Source: Leptospira haakeii (GTDB lineage: Bacteria > Spirochaetota > Leptospiria > Leptospirales > Leptospiraceae). From it: a stretch of 64,000 bases of DNA. The stretch spans positions 1 to 64,000 of the forward strand of contig NZ_NPEG01000009.1 in the NCBI RefSeq assembly GCF_002812045.1, read 5' to 3'. Of the stretch, positions 42,175 to 51,045 are shown piece by piece. A model generated the notes under the pieces. It was given only the letters and a program-made list of their open reading frames with translations. It did no database searches and had not been told where the DNA came from. The translations under genes and the position numbers were made by a program. Position 1 is the stretch's first letter. Each line of letters starts with the position of its first letter.

Positions 42175-43035
42175 TTAAAGATCATTCCTATTTACCATGT
42201 CTGTCTTGGCGGCTTCCCAGCCGATCATCGCAACTTTACGAGAATCTCCCCAATGATATTCTCCGAACTCTCCGGATGAACGGATGATTCTATGACAAGG
42301 GATCAGGAATGCTACAGGGTTATTGCCGATCGCAGTTCCTATAGCTCTTGTTGCGTTAGGATTTCCCATTTGTTCTCCGACTTGTCCGTATGTGGAAAGT
42401 TTTCCCATAGGAACTTTCAAAAGAGTTTCCCATACTTTCAGTTGGAAGTCAGTTCCCTTAAGGTGTAATTTAATTTTATTTAATTGGCTCCAATCATGAG
42501 TGAATATGAACAATGCGTTCTGTTGGATCATATCTACAGTCTGGTTATAGGTTGCATTCGGAAAGATGGACTTTAGTTCCTGGAATATCTTCTTCTCATT
42601 TTCGAAAAATGAAATATAACAAATTCCTTTTGGAGTAGAAGCCACAAGTAATTTTCCGAAAGGACTCTCTGCATAACTGTAGTTAATCGAAAGATCCTTT
42701 CCTCCGTTCTTGTATTCTCCAGGAGTCATTCCTTCTATATTGATAAAAAGATCATGTAATCTACCTGTTCCGGAAAGCCCGGAATCCAGAGCCGTGTCCA
42801 GCAAGGAGGGGCCATTCTCTTTTAATAAACCTTTTGCATATTCCAAGGTGATGTATTGCAAAAACTTCTTAGGACTTACTCCTGCCCAATCGGTGAACAT
42901 TCTCTGGAAATGATGAGGACTGAGTTTTAATTTACCCGCCACATCTTCCAAGCTCGGTTGTGTTTTGAAATTTTTACGAAGATAGAAGATCGCATCTGCA
43001 ATCCTATCGAAATCTGTGCTTTTTTGTCCTTTCAT
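42175..43035 (-). CDS. ada: Ada-like regulator/methyltransferase lacking the N-terminal metal domain
   Basis: The 286-residue protein combines an AraC-type DNA-binding domain (residues about 10-108) with an O6-methylguanine-DNA methyltransferase domain (about 118-280). The active-site cysteine is C247 in IPCHR, and SSGEFGEYHWG follows as in Ada and Ogt. The phosphotriester-sensing zinc domain of E. coli Ada is absent. It should repair O6-methylguanine by irreversible self-methylation and may activate the repair genes. The TATACT -10 ends eight bases before the ATG with no Shine-Dalgarno, so the mRNA is likely leaderless. Its promoter region is the parent or twin of the one at 40959-41039. Confidence 0.9.
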   Translation of the reverse strand: MKGQKSTDFDRIADAIFYLRKNFKTQPSLEDVAGKLKLSPHHFQRMFTDWAGVSPKKFLQYITLEYAKGLLKENGPSLLDTALDSGLSGTGRLHDLFINIEGMTPGEYKNGGKDLSINYSYAESPFGKLLVASTPKGICYISFFENEKKIFQELKSIFPNATYNQTVDMIQQNALFIFTHDWSQLNKIKLHLKGTDFQLKVWETLLKVPMGKLSTYGQVGEQMGNPNATRAIGTAIGNNPVAFLIPCHRIIRSSGEFGEYHWGDSRKVAMIGWEAAKTDMVNRNDL

Positions 43036-43095
43036 GGTTTTGAAGTATAGGCAAGAAATAGATAACTCGAAACCCGATACTTGCTATTTGTAATA
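43015..43095 (-). repeat. 81-bp duplicated ada promoter region, copy 2
   Basis: This copy spans the first seven codons of ada, its ATG and its upstream region, and matches 40959-41039 at 70 of 81 positions without gaps. Because the coding part fits a full-length gene here, this is the likely source copy. Confidence 0.85.
43044..43095 (-). promoter_or_regulatory. ada promoter and probable Ada operator
   Basis: The -10 TATACT lies at 43049-43044. The best -35 (TTTCGA, 43072-43067) is poor. The 28-base block 43068-43095 is identical to the one before the oxygenase operon. Read towards the gene it contains an A/T-rich stretch ending in GCAAG, loosely like the Ada box of E. coli. Confidence 0.65.
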
Positions 43096-43165
43096 GAATT
43101 ATACAAATAATAAATTTTTCCTAAAAGCTTTTTTATCTTTTAAGAAAAATCGATTTGTATGGAAG

Positions 43166-43189
43166 GAAAAATCCGGGCCGAAACCCGGA
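43166..43189 (-). terminator. Terminator of the subtilisin gene
   Basis: TCCGGG (43172-43177) and CCCGGA (43184-43189) form a GC-rich stem with loop CCGAAA. On the minus strand the stem is followed by TTTTTCC. It lies about ten bases past the stop codon of the leftward protease gene. Confidence 0.8.
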
Positions 43190-43197
43190 CTCAAAAG

Positions 43198-45210
43198 TTA
43201 TTGAATGGCGCCTGTTATGCCGGTAGGTGCCTGCAAATATTTTAATGCACCATAAGCATCTACTGCTGTTCCATATTTGGTCTTGGTACTAATGGAAGAA
43301 GTCGCTCTACCTCCATTTCCAATCGCCTCTATTACATCTTGGGAATTTAGTGTTGGGTTATAGGAACGGACAAGCGCTGCGACTCCTGCCACATGAGGTG
43401 TCGCCATTGATGTACCATCTATCACTTTATATTGGGTAAGATTATCTTTATCCAAAGTGGTTAACTCGAATAAAACAACTCCGATCCCAGCTTTCGATAC
43501 GCTAGCATCCGAATAAAAATAAAAAGCAAAGGTACATGCTGTGGCTGAACCTGTACAAAGCGGTAAAGAATATTCTACAGAACCTAAAGCACCGTTCATT
43601 TCTCCCGAATATATTCCTAATCCATACGGAGATTGGCTGGGATGAGGAACTAAATTATCCCCACGATAGGAAGTATAAAGTTTATCAGTTGCCTCAGTGT
43701 CCAAGTAAATTAACGCGCTAACTTTTGCCAGATCGGTTCCGCTTCCAATTGAAAACGTTTTGTAGGCATAACTGGTCGTATTTGCATTATAACCACTCGT
43801 AGATGTTCCCGCCATCACGGTTGTACAATTGTTCGGAAGCAGCAGCATGCTATAACTAGAGCCGCCTATTATACAATTATTTGCTCCCCAGGTTGTACCA
43901 GAGCTTAAATAAATTGTCCAAGTGGAGAAGTCGGTTAATTCATATCCTTCTAATCCTGTCCAAGAACTTCTGATATTTGTTCCAGGAGCTCCCACATCTA
44001 CGGAACGATTTGCAGGGCCGCTATTTGAATCGTAATTAGAAAAGTTAGCTACTAGATATGCTTGGTCCAATGCCCCGACACATAATAGATTTGTACTAGA
44101 GAATTCACATGGGAAAGATTGCTGATAAAGAGAGGTATTCGAACCTTGCAGATCCGCACCGTCGTTACCTGCTGCTACTACAAATAAAGCTTCATAAGGA
44201 GTTCCTGCAGCAGCGGAATTGATTGCGTTTGCAAATGAACTATCGTAAGTGCTTCCGCCGAGACTCAAATTGATTACCTTGGCTCCATTACGTAATGCGA
44301 AATTGATCCCTTTTACGATCTCCGCTGTGGTTCCGGAACCGAATTCATCTAAAACTCTAACCGCCATTATTTTGGCATTCCAGCAGACTCCTGAGGATCC
44401 AAGATTATTATTTCCTTTTGCAGCAATCGTTCCGGCCACATGAGTTCCATGTCCGTCTAAATCCATCGGGTCCGAATCTAAATCGGCATAATCGTAACCA
44501 TTTGAACATGCTCCGAGAGAAACTCCCGTGTCGCTCACGCAGCTTGCGCTCGACCACATATTGGAAGCTAGATCCTCATGATTATAGTTAACTCCAGAAT
44601 CAATGACAGCAATTACCGTGGTTGTACAATCCGTTTGTAGATCCCATGCGTTCTCCATATTCATGTCATTACCGCTTGTCCCTGGGTTAGATGTTGAATA
44701 AGAAGGAGAAGATATTGTCTGCCCGGAGTTTTTTAGACCCCAAAGTTGATTGAACCCCGGATCATTTGGTGTAGTTGCGGTTTTTTGATACACATAATTA
44801 GGCTGAGCAAATTCCACTTCAGGTTGGTTATTATATTCTTGGATAGCTTCTTCTATGGAAGAACCTTCTCGAATAGAAATTCTACTAAGTCCGTTTGAGT
44901 GAACAGATTCTAAAACGGAACCTCCTAACTTGTTTGCTGCAAAGGTTTTAACGGATTCCCCAGAATTTCCCTTAAATTTTACTAGGATCTCTCCTTGTAC
45001 GAATTTTTGATTCTTTGCAAATCTACGTTTTTTAAGACCTTCTGAGCCTGAGTCAGTTTTGACTAATGATTCGAACTTATTTTTGACCTTTTGTAGGAAA
45101 TTAGAGTCTGAACCTTTCGCAGTTAGACCTCCTACAAATGAGATTGTAAGTATAAATATAAAGATTTGAATCTTAGTATTTTTTTTGAAGAATTGGATTA
45201 AATTATTCAT
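43198..45210 (-). CDS. Secreted subtilisin-like serine protease with insertion domain
   Basis: The 670-residue protein has an N-terminal signal segment (about 13-31), a propeptide-like part (about 68-142, EILVKFKGNSGESV ... VEFAQPNYVYQ) and an S8 protease domain. The catalytic triad is D204 (VIDSGV), H254 (DGHGTHVAG) and S601 (GTSMATPHVAG), with the oxyanion N349 (AAGND). Between GAPG (residues 408-411) and the active-site helix lie about 185 residues, where typical subtilisins have about 20. The insert looks beta-rich. The start is two bases after the stop of the choice-of-anchor-D lipoprotein gene, so the two are one operon. Confidence 0.9.
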   Translation of the reverse strand: MNNLIQFFKKNTKIQIFIFILTISFVGGLTAKGSDSNFLQKVKNKFESLVKTDSGSEGLKKRRFAKNQKFVQGEILVKFKGNSGESVKTFAANKLGGSVLESVHSNGLSRISIREGSSIEEAIQEYNNQPEVEFAQPNYVYQKTATTPNDPGFNQLWGLKNSGQTISSPSYSTSNPGTSGNDMNMENAWDLQTDCTTTVIAVIDSGVNYNHEDLASNMWSSASCVSDTGVSLGACSNGYDYADLDSDPMDLDGHGTHVAGTIAAKGNNNLGSSGVCWNAKIMAVRVLDEFGSGTTAEIVKGINFALRNGAKVINLSLGGSTYDSSFANAINSAAAGTPYEALFVVAAGNDGADLQGSNTSLYQQSFPCEFSSTNLLCVGALDQAYLVANFSNYDSNSGPANRSVDVGAPGTNIRSSWTGLEGYELTDFSTWTIYLSSGTTWGANNCIIGGSSYSMLLLPNNCTTVMAGTSTSGYNANTTSYAYKTFSIGSGTDLAKVSALIYLDTEATDKLYTSYRGDNLVPHPSQSPYGLGIYSGEMNGALGSVEYSLPLCTGSATACTFAFYFYSDASVSKAGIGVVLFELTTLDKDNLTQYKVIDGTSMATPHVAGVAALVRSYNPTLNSQDVIEAIGNGGRATSSISTKTKYGTAVDAYGALKYLQAPTGITGAIQ

Positions 45211-45211
45211 G

Positions 45212-46744
45212 TTATGGACCAGTTACATTAATAGAGAATTGGGAAGAAAAAGCGGAACCTGTATTTAAAGTTGAGTAAGACTTTAACTTAATATAATATG
45301 TTCCGGAAGAAGTGACGGTGATTAATTTGCTATTCGGAGCATAAGAACCGTTTGTCCAAGGAACATTCGCGCAAGTTACTCCGGAGTCTCCTTCTGCCGT
45401 AAAGGTTGATCCTTTTTTATAGCAGAGTTTAAAGCCCCCTCCGGATTTATTAACATCCTTTTCTTTTGCATTATTCCATTGTATTAGAACATCCTTACTG
45501 CCGCCAACTCCGCTCAAATCAATGGAAGAAGAAGATGCAGAACCTAAATCTCCGTTGGAGGACGCAAGCGTCACTTTTGCTGTTCTACTACCGTTAGCAG
45601 ATGGACTGAATTTAATCGTAAACGTAGTGGAAGAATTTGGTGAAAGTGTCAAGAGCGGAGGTTGAGTCACTGAAAAGTCACTTTGATTTGTGCCACTTAA
45701 AGTAACTGGAGAGCTCGGAAGAGTTAAATTGGCTGTCCCTGAATTTAAAATTGTAACAGAGATTGAGCTGGAACTTGCTCCAGGGAGAATGCTTCCGAAA
45801 CTAAAAGTATGTCCTGTTCCGGTCGTTGCATCTTCTGTGATACTACTGTTATTTACGTATGATACTTTTATATTAGGGACCGGGCCGGAAGTGCCTGTGC
45901 CGTTTAATGTCACTTGGAAAGGAGAGGAGCTATCGTTACTTTGGATACTAAAACTTGCGGAATATGAAGTAGAAGCAGTCGGCGCAAAAGTGATCGAGAT
46001 AGTTCTGCTTTCTCCCGAAGCGATGGTGCTGCTTCCGGATAAGGAACTTAGGCTGAACTTAGAACTATCTGTTCCACTTATGCTTGTATTCGTAATAGTC
46101 AGATCTTGGTCGCCTATATTATAGATTGTTAATTGATTTGTCTGAGTGGTTCCAGAACTGGTCGCGAAATTCAGATTAGAGCTGCCGGAAGTTAGGAAAT
46201 TATCACCATAACTTAAGTTTATATCCGGGCCAGGTAGAGGGGTTGCGGTAACTTCGATATTTAAAAGGAAATTTGAACTCAAGGGATCGTCCGAAACAAT
46301 CTTTAAAGTCGCCTTTTTTACACCTATGGTCTTAGGCGAAAAGGTAAGGGTAAATGTTTGGGTCGCGCTAGCGCTTAAAACGTTTGAGGTTGGCTGAGTT
46401 AGGCTGAATTGGTCTGCATGACTTCCGCCTAAAATAACGTAGTTTGGAGCACCACTGAGCGTTATACTTTCTGGGCTTGTATTCGTAATTACCATTGTAT
46501 ATTGATTTACGCTGCTAGCATATAAACTACCCAACTTTAAAGTTCTTCCTGTCGGCAATCCAGCGTAACCTTGTCTTCCGACCTTTAGGGAAGAGTTTGT
46601 TACAGTGGGAGGAGTTGATCCTCCACCAAGGAAAAATTTAAGTCCACCGCCTCCTCCGCCGTCGCATGTCACAAGCGTGAGAAGAAAGAGAACAAATAAG
46701 AAACAGAATCGAATATTTTGCAAATTGGGGAGTTTTATTGTCAT
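45212..46744 (-). CDS. Choice-of-anchor D repeat lipoprotein
   Basis: The 510-residue protein has a lipoprotein signal peptide (LLTLVTC, Cys27), a poly-glycine stretch (residues 29-34) and three Ig-like choice-of-anchor D domains (about 50-170, 175-290 and 295-415), each with a pattern like SGTDSSKFSLSS ... SGESRTISITFAPTASTSY. A C-terminal fibronectin-like domain ends the protein. Such repeats are common in large surface proteins of uncertain role. The protease gene follows directly, so the pair may be exported and anchored together. Confidence 0.85.
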   Translation of the reverse strand: MTIKLPNLQNIRFCFLFVLFLLTLVTCDGGGGGGLKFFLGGGSTPPTVTNSSLKVGRQGYAGLPTGRTLKLGSLYASSVNQYTMVITNTSPESITLSGAPNYVILGGSHADQFSLTQPTSNVLSASATQTFTLTFSPKTIGVKKATLKIVSDDPLSSNFLLNIEVTATPLPGPDINLSYGDNFLTSGSSNLNFATSSGTTQTNQLTIYNIGDQDLTITNTSISGTDSSKFSLSSLSGSSTIASGESRTISITFAPTASTSYSASFSIQSNDSSSPFQVTLNGTGTSGPVPNIKVSYVNNSSITEDATTGTGHTFSFGSILPGASSSSISVTILNSGTANLTLPSSPVTLSGTNQSDFSVTQPPLLTLSPNSSTTFTIKFSPSANGSRTAKVTLASSNGDLGSASSSSIDLSGVGGSKDVLIQWNNAKEKDVNKSGGGFKLCYKKGSTFTAEGDSGVTCANVPWTNGSYAPNSKLITVTSSGTYYIKLKSYSTLNTGSAFSSQFSINVTGP

Positions 46745-46973
46745 AAAAATAAAATAGAATTCCAGAGAATTTCATACTTGATAGAGCGCGAATCTTTTCC
46801 GCGAGAATCAGGCAAAAAAACAGATCCTGCTATACCTAATTCGAGATATTTCACTTAAAGAATTACGTTATGTGCCCTAAGGGATAATTAACTTAAAGTT
46901 ACCGGTCTCATTTTTACTTTTCCGCGTATTTGCAAATGGCTTGACGATTCTTCGATTCCGATCCATTTTTAGA

Positions 46974-46998
46974 AAAATGTCACAATATGTGACATTTT
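46974..46998. promoter_or_regulatory. Palindromic operator at the start of the TetR gene
   Basis: The arms AAAATGTCACA (46974-46984) and TGTGACATTTT (46988-46998) are perfectly inverted around ATA. A perfect 25-base palindrome at the start of a TetR gene is very likely its own operator. A TTGACG at 46941-46946 could be the -35 of the promoter, but no good -10 is present. The palindrome overlaps the TTG start at 46997, which argues for a start further downstream. Confidence 0.75.
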
Positions 46999-47677
46999 GA
47001 AAAGAGGGGATGTGGGAATAAGGGAGCAAACCAGAGAGCTTGTATTAGAAGCCGCAGAATCCCTATTTTTGGCCAAAGGACTCTTGGAAGTTTCCATGGA
47101 GGATATTGCTGCAAAAGCATCTTGTACCAGGCGAAATCTGTATCGTTATTTTGATACGAAGGAAGCGCTAACGGTAGCTGTACTTCGTAAACTCATTGAA
47201 CCTTGGAATACTTTTCAAGAAGAAACCTTTCGTTTACTCAGGGGATCAGGTTTAACCGGACGCCAAGAACTTTCTTCATTTTTAGAGACCTTGACCAGAT
47301 ATTTAGAAATTCATAAAGACTTAATTCGATTTTCCGCAGAGTTCGATTTCTTATTTCGAGATCATAATGCTTTCCAATTGGATCTTTCTTCCGAAAGATC
47401 CATGTATGCCGAATTCCAAGTAACGGAAAAACTTATCGTACAGATTTTAGAAAAGGGAGAAATTGATGGAAGTCTTAGACTTCCTTCTCCGCCTTCTATC
47501 ATAGTTCCTACGATCACTACCGTACTTTGGGCGCTTGGTCAAAGAGTTGCACTTCGTGAAAATCTGATCCGCATAGAATTCGGAATAGATGGCATGACCA
47601 TCATTCAAAACCAGATAGATCTTATCATACTAGCGCTCACACCAACAAAAGAGCCGGAAATAAAAGAGGAGAATTAA
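46997..47677 (+). CDS. TetR-family transcriptional regulator
   Basis: The 226-residue frame has an N-terminal TetR helix-turn-helix (residues about 12-60; TRELVLEAAESLFLAKGLLEVSMEDIAAKA ... RRNLYRYFDTKEAL) and a helical ligand-binding domain. The TTG at 46997 lies inside the palindromic operator. GTG 47012 (five codons in) is an alternative start, with GAGGGG only two bases upstream, so the exact start is unclear. The family 1 glycosidase gene begins one base after the stop, so the two share a transcript and the regulator probably controls sugar or glycoside use. Confidence 0.85.
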   Translation: MKRGDVGIREQTRELVLEAAESLFLAKGLLEVSMEDIAAKASCTRRNLYRYFDTKEALTVAVLRKLIEPWNTFQEETFRLLRGSGLTGRQELSSFLETLTRYLEIHKDLIRFSAEFDFLFRDHNAFQLDLSSERSMYAEFQVTEKLIVQILEKGEIDGSLRLPSPPSIIVPTITTVLWALGQRVALRENLIRIEFGIDGMTIIQNQIDLIILALTPTKEPEIKEEN

Positions 47678-47678
47678 A

Positions 47679-48977
47679 ATGAAGAATAGTTTCGAACTTC
47701 CAAAAGAATTTTTATTAGGCTCTGCAACTGCAGCAACCCAGATAGAAGGAGGGGATATTCATAATAATTGGTATGCATGGTCTCTTGCAGGAAAAGTTGG
47801 TAATGGAGAATCTTCCATTACCGGGGCGGATCATTATCGTAGATATATAGAAGATATAGAACTTCTCTCTCAACTTCACCAAGAATGTTATAGAATGAGT
47901 ATCGAATGGAGTCGTATAGAACCCAAACAAGGAGAATGGTCAGCAGAAGGAGTAGAACATTATCGCGACGAGTTCCAAAGACTTATCAAAGCAGGCATCA
48001 AACCGCTTGTAACTCTTCATCATTTTTCTTGTCCTCAATGGTTCCAGGAAAAAGGAGGTTGGCTCTCCAAGAATGCGGTAGATGACTTCATGAGATTTGT
48101 GGACTTCTCCGTTAAAAGTTTTGGAGATTTGGTTTCAGAATGGTGTACTATCAATGAACCGAATGTATTCGCAAATGATAGTTATATGGATGGAAAATAT
48201 CCTCCGGGAAGTCACGGTGATATTGCGGCTTACATGAAGGTTACTAAAAATCTGATTATAGTACATTTGAAATCATATAAGCTGATCCATAAAATCCGCA
48301 AGGAACTCGGATTTACAGGAGAAACAAAAGTTGGTTTCGCTCATCATCTTGCTATCTTTGAACCTTTTAATTCTCATCCACTCGCTAAATTAGGCTGTTT
48401 CTTAAGCGATTATCTATTTCACGAGATCCATATGAAAGGATTTGTAGAAGGTAAACTATGTTTTCCAGTAGGCTTCGGTTATCCAGAAGGGAAGGGGATC
48501 TTCTGCGATTTTATAGGGATCAATTATTATTCCAGACATCTATTTAAGGCTAGTTATAATCCAGGAAATCTATTCGCTACTCCACTCGTAGATCCTAAAG
48601 TTTCTGAATCGGAGAAAAATGATCTAGGCTGGGAAATTTATCCGGAAGGTATCTACAAAGTTTGTCATCGCGCCTGGGATAAATACAAACTTCCAATTTA
48701 CATCACAGAGAATGGAATTCCGGACGAGAAAGATGAAAAGAGAGAAAAATATATCGTAGACCATCTATATCAAATCAAACTTCTCTTGGACGAAGGTGTG
48801 AAAGTGGAGCGTTATTATCATTGGTCTTTTCTGGATAATTTAGAATGGAATGATGGTTATGGCCCTCGATTCGGTTTGGTAGAAGTAGATTATACAACTA
48901 TGAAAAGAAAACCTAGAATGAGTGCACTTCGTTACGCAGAGATCTGTCGAACTAAGAAGATCCAATTTCGCGGATAG
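47679..48977 (+). CDS. Glycoside hydrolase family 1 (beta-glucosidase-like)
   Basis: The 432-residue enzyme has the GH1 N-terminal signature FLLGSATAATQIEGG. The acid/base residue is E160 (TINEP) and the nucleophile is E344 (ITENG). Further family motifs are YYHWSFLDNLEWNDGYGPRFGL and the LHHFSCPQWF stretch. It has no signal peptide and should act in the cytoplasm on beta-glucosides or phospho-glucosides. Its TetR neighbour is the obvious regulator. Confidence 0.92.
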   Translation: MKNSFELPKEFLLGSATAATQIEGGDIHNNWYAWSLAGKVGNGESSITGADHYRRYIEDIELLSQLHQECYRMSIEWSRIEPKQGEWSAEGVEHYRDEFQRLIKAGIKPLVTLHHFSCPQWFQEKGGWLSKNAVDDFMRFVDFSVKSFGDLVSEWCTINEPNVFANDSYMDGKYPPGSHGDIAAYMKVTKNLIIVHLKSYKLIHKIRKELGFTGETKVGFAHHLAIFEPFNSHPLAKLGCFLSDYLFHEIHMKGFVEGKLCFPVGFGYPEGKGIFCDFIGINYYSRHLFKASYNPGNLFATPLVDPKVSESEKNDLGWEIYPEGIYKVCHRAWDKYKLPIYITENGIPDEKDEKREKYIVDHLYQIKLLLDEGVKVERYYHWSFLDNLEWNDGYGPRFGLVEVDYTTMKRKPRMSALRYAEICRTKKIQFRG

Positions 48978-48999
48978 GTTAGATCCAGAGCGAATTTCC

Positions 49000-49923
49000 T
49001 CAGTCGAAGGAGTTTCTAAACTCCAAGGGAGAAAGTTTCGTTTTTGCCTTGAAGAGTCTGCTGAAATATTGAGGGTATTCGAATCCAAGCTGAAATGCGA
49101 TTTCGTTTATGGATAAGGATGTAGTGGTCAATTTTTCTTTGGCCTTTTCGATGATCCAGTCATGTATATGTCGCTGGGCGTTCTGGCCGGTAATATTCTT
49201 TAATAAATCGCTTAGATAGCTTGGGGAAATATTCAATTGAAAAGATATATACTTTACAGTCGGTAATCCAAGCTCAGAAACCTTATTCGATTCGAAATAT
49301 TCTTCTAAAATTTTTTCGAGTCGGATCAAGGTATCATGATTCGAATTTTTACGAGTTATAAACTGCCTGTTGTAAAACCGATTAGAGTAATGGATGAGTA
49401 ATTCTATTTGCGAAACCATTAGATCCTGACTAAATGAATCAATTGAAGTCAGATGCTCCTCCTGGATATTTCTCATAATGGAATCTATAGTTGCCTCCTC
49501 TTTTTGTGAGAGATGTAACGCTTCATGGAGTTCGTAAGAGAAGAAATGGAAATTCTTAATTTTTCTCGCGAGATCATAATTTCTAATAAAATCTTTGTGA
49601 AAGATCAAATACCAACCTGACAGCTCCGAAAGATCGATACTATCATCAAAAGAAAATATCTGCTTTGGCGAACTGAACGCCATGACCCCTTCTCGAAAGT
49701 CTAGGTTTTGTCTACCGTATCGAATATTTCCTTTTATATTTTTCTTAATTGAAATACTGTAAAAATCGAATACGAATTTGTTCTCAAGTAAGAAGGGTTT
49801 CATTTGCGAATTAATTCTCTTGAGTTCAGTTATGCTGAGCAAGGGATGAGATGGTCTGGGGAGTTCGAATATCTCATGATATTCTGAGATCGAATTGATT
49901 GTGATCAGATTCTTTGGGCTCAT
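49000..49923 (-). CDS. AraC-family transcriptional regulator
   Basis: The ATG at 49923 gives a 307-residue protein that begins MSPKNLITINSISEYHEI, the usual N-terminus of this AraC subfamily; a longer frame from a TTG at 50004 adds 27 residues with no clear homology. An N-terminal cupin-like sensor domain (about 20-170) is followed by a double helix-turn-helix (about 205-305; YISFQLNISPSYLSDLLKNITGQ and LSINEIAFQLGFEYPQYFSRLFK). It lies about 85 bases after an aldo/keto reductase gene on the same strand. Regulators of this kind often control the reductase next to them. Confidence 0.85.
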   Translation of the reverse strand: MSPKNLITINSISEYHEIFELPRPSHPLLSITELKRINSQMKPFLLENKFVFDFYSISIKKNIKGNIRYGRQNLDFREGVMAFSSPKQIFSFDDSIDLSELSGWYLIFHKDFIRNYDLARKIKNFHFFSYELHEALHLSQKEEATIDSIMRNIQEEHLTSIDSFSQDLMVSQIELLIHYSNRFYNRQFITRKNSNHDTLIRLEKILEEYFESNKVSELGLPTVKYISFQLNISPSYLSDLLKNITGQNAQRHIHDWIIEKAKEKLTTTSLSINEIAFQLGFEYPQYFSRLFKAKTKLSPLEFRNSFD

Positions 49924-50007
49924 AATTTTTTGACAGATGCTGAATCGGATTCTCCCGGTTTTTCCCGATCTTATTTCGAAAAAACCGGAAGTAATCGGAT
50001 CCAAATC

Positions 50008-51018
50008 CTATTGGTTGACGATAGACATTCCTCGATCATCATAACGATTTCCAGTGGATAACTCCATAGGAATGATCGATTCAATTTTTTCTAATTCTTT
50101 TGAAGTTAAGGAGATATTTGCTGCTGCACTATTTTCTTCCAGATACCGGATCTTCTTAGTTCCGGGGATTGCGACGATGTCTTTCGCAAAAACCCAGGCC
50201 AGAGCTAGTTGAGAGGGGGTAATCCCTTTGGCAGATGCAATATTTTGGATCTCTTTTACCAATTCTAAATTCTTTTGAAACTGATCTCCCTGGAATCTAG
50301 GAATATTTTTTCGGAAATCGTTCTGATCCAGATCTTCTGCAGATTGGATTCTTCCCGTTAGAAAACCTCTACCCAATGGAGAATAAGCAACAAGACCGAT
50401 CCCTAACTCTTTAAGAGTATTCAAGATTCCTAATCTTTCTATATCCCTTTCAAAGAGAGAATACTCGGATTGGATTGCGGAAAGAGGGTGGACTCTATGG
50501 GCCTTCTGGATGGTTTCTGATCCCACTTCAGATAAACCGATGTATTTCACTTTTCCTTCCTTCACTAATTCCGACATTGCTCCTACTGTTTCTTCAATCG
50601 GGATGTTCGGATCCATACGATGTAGATAGTAAAGATCGACATGATCCGTTCCTAAGTTTTTCAAAGAACGTTCCGCAGCTTTCTTTACATATTCAGGATG
50701 ACCGTTAATATTCCAGGTGAGCTGATCTTGATCGTTTATTTCAAAGCCGAATTTGGTCGCTATAATATATTTATCCCGATTTCCTCGGATCGCTTTGGCG
50801 ATCAATCTTTCATTAACTAAAGGTCCATACAGGTCTGCAGTGTCCAAGAAATTGACTCCGAGTTCCAGGGACCGATGGATCGTTGCAATCGATTCCTTTT
50901 CTTCATTGGGACCGTAAATGTTTTGTCCCGCGATCTCCGACATTCCCATACAACCTAATCCTTCGATTGGAACGATTAGCCCTTGGCTTCCTAATTTGAT
51001 TTTTTTGATGGTGCTCAT
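50008..51018 (-). CDS. Aldo/keto reductase
   Basis: The 336-residue enzyme has the AKR catalytic tetrad D59, Y64 (FLDTADLYG), K89 (ATKFG) and H133 (YYLHRMDP). The C-terminal NADP(H)-binding IPGTKKIRYLEENSAA motif is present. It is closest in pattern to the AKR13/YakC-type bacterial reductases (GLGCMGMSEI). The substrate is unknown. It is divergent from the TetM/EF-G-like gene, with a 165-base gap between them. Confidence 0.9.
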   Translation of the reverse strand: MSTIKKIKLGSQGLIVPIEGLGCMGMSEIAGQNIYGPNEEKESIATIHRSLELGVNFLDTADLYGPLVNERLIAKAIRGNRDKYIIATKFGFEINDQDQLTWNINGHPEYVKKAAERSLKNLGTDHVDLYYLHRMDPNIPIEETVGAMSELVKEGKVKYIGLSEVGSETIQKAHRVHPLSAIQSEYSLFERDIERLGILNTLKELGIGLVAYSPLGRGFLTGRIQSAEDLDQNDFRKNIPRFQGDQFQKNLELVKEIQNIASAKGITPSQLALAWVFAKDIVAIPGTKKIRYLEENSAAANISLTSKELEKIESIIPMELSTGNRYDDRGMSIVNQ

Positions 51019-51045
51019 ATGTAAAATCTGACTCTATGCTTGATC

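Noticed and set aside
49000..50004. Longer AraC frame with a TTG start at 50004
   Set aside because: The extra residues are not conserved-looking, and the ribosome-binding site is missing or too close; the ATG at 49923 gives the typical start.
15241..51018. Genomic island or prophage between rpsG and tuf
   Set aside because: No integrase, transposase, phage genes or direct end repeats were seen, and coding style looks like the surroundings.
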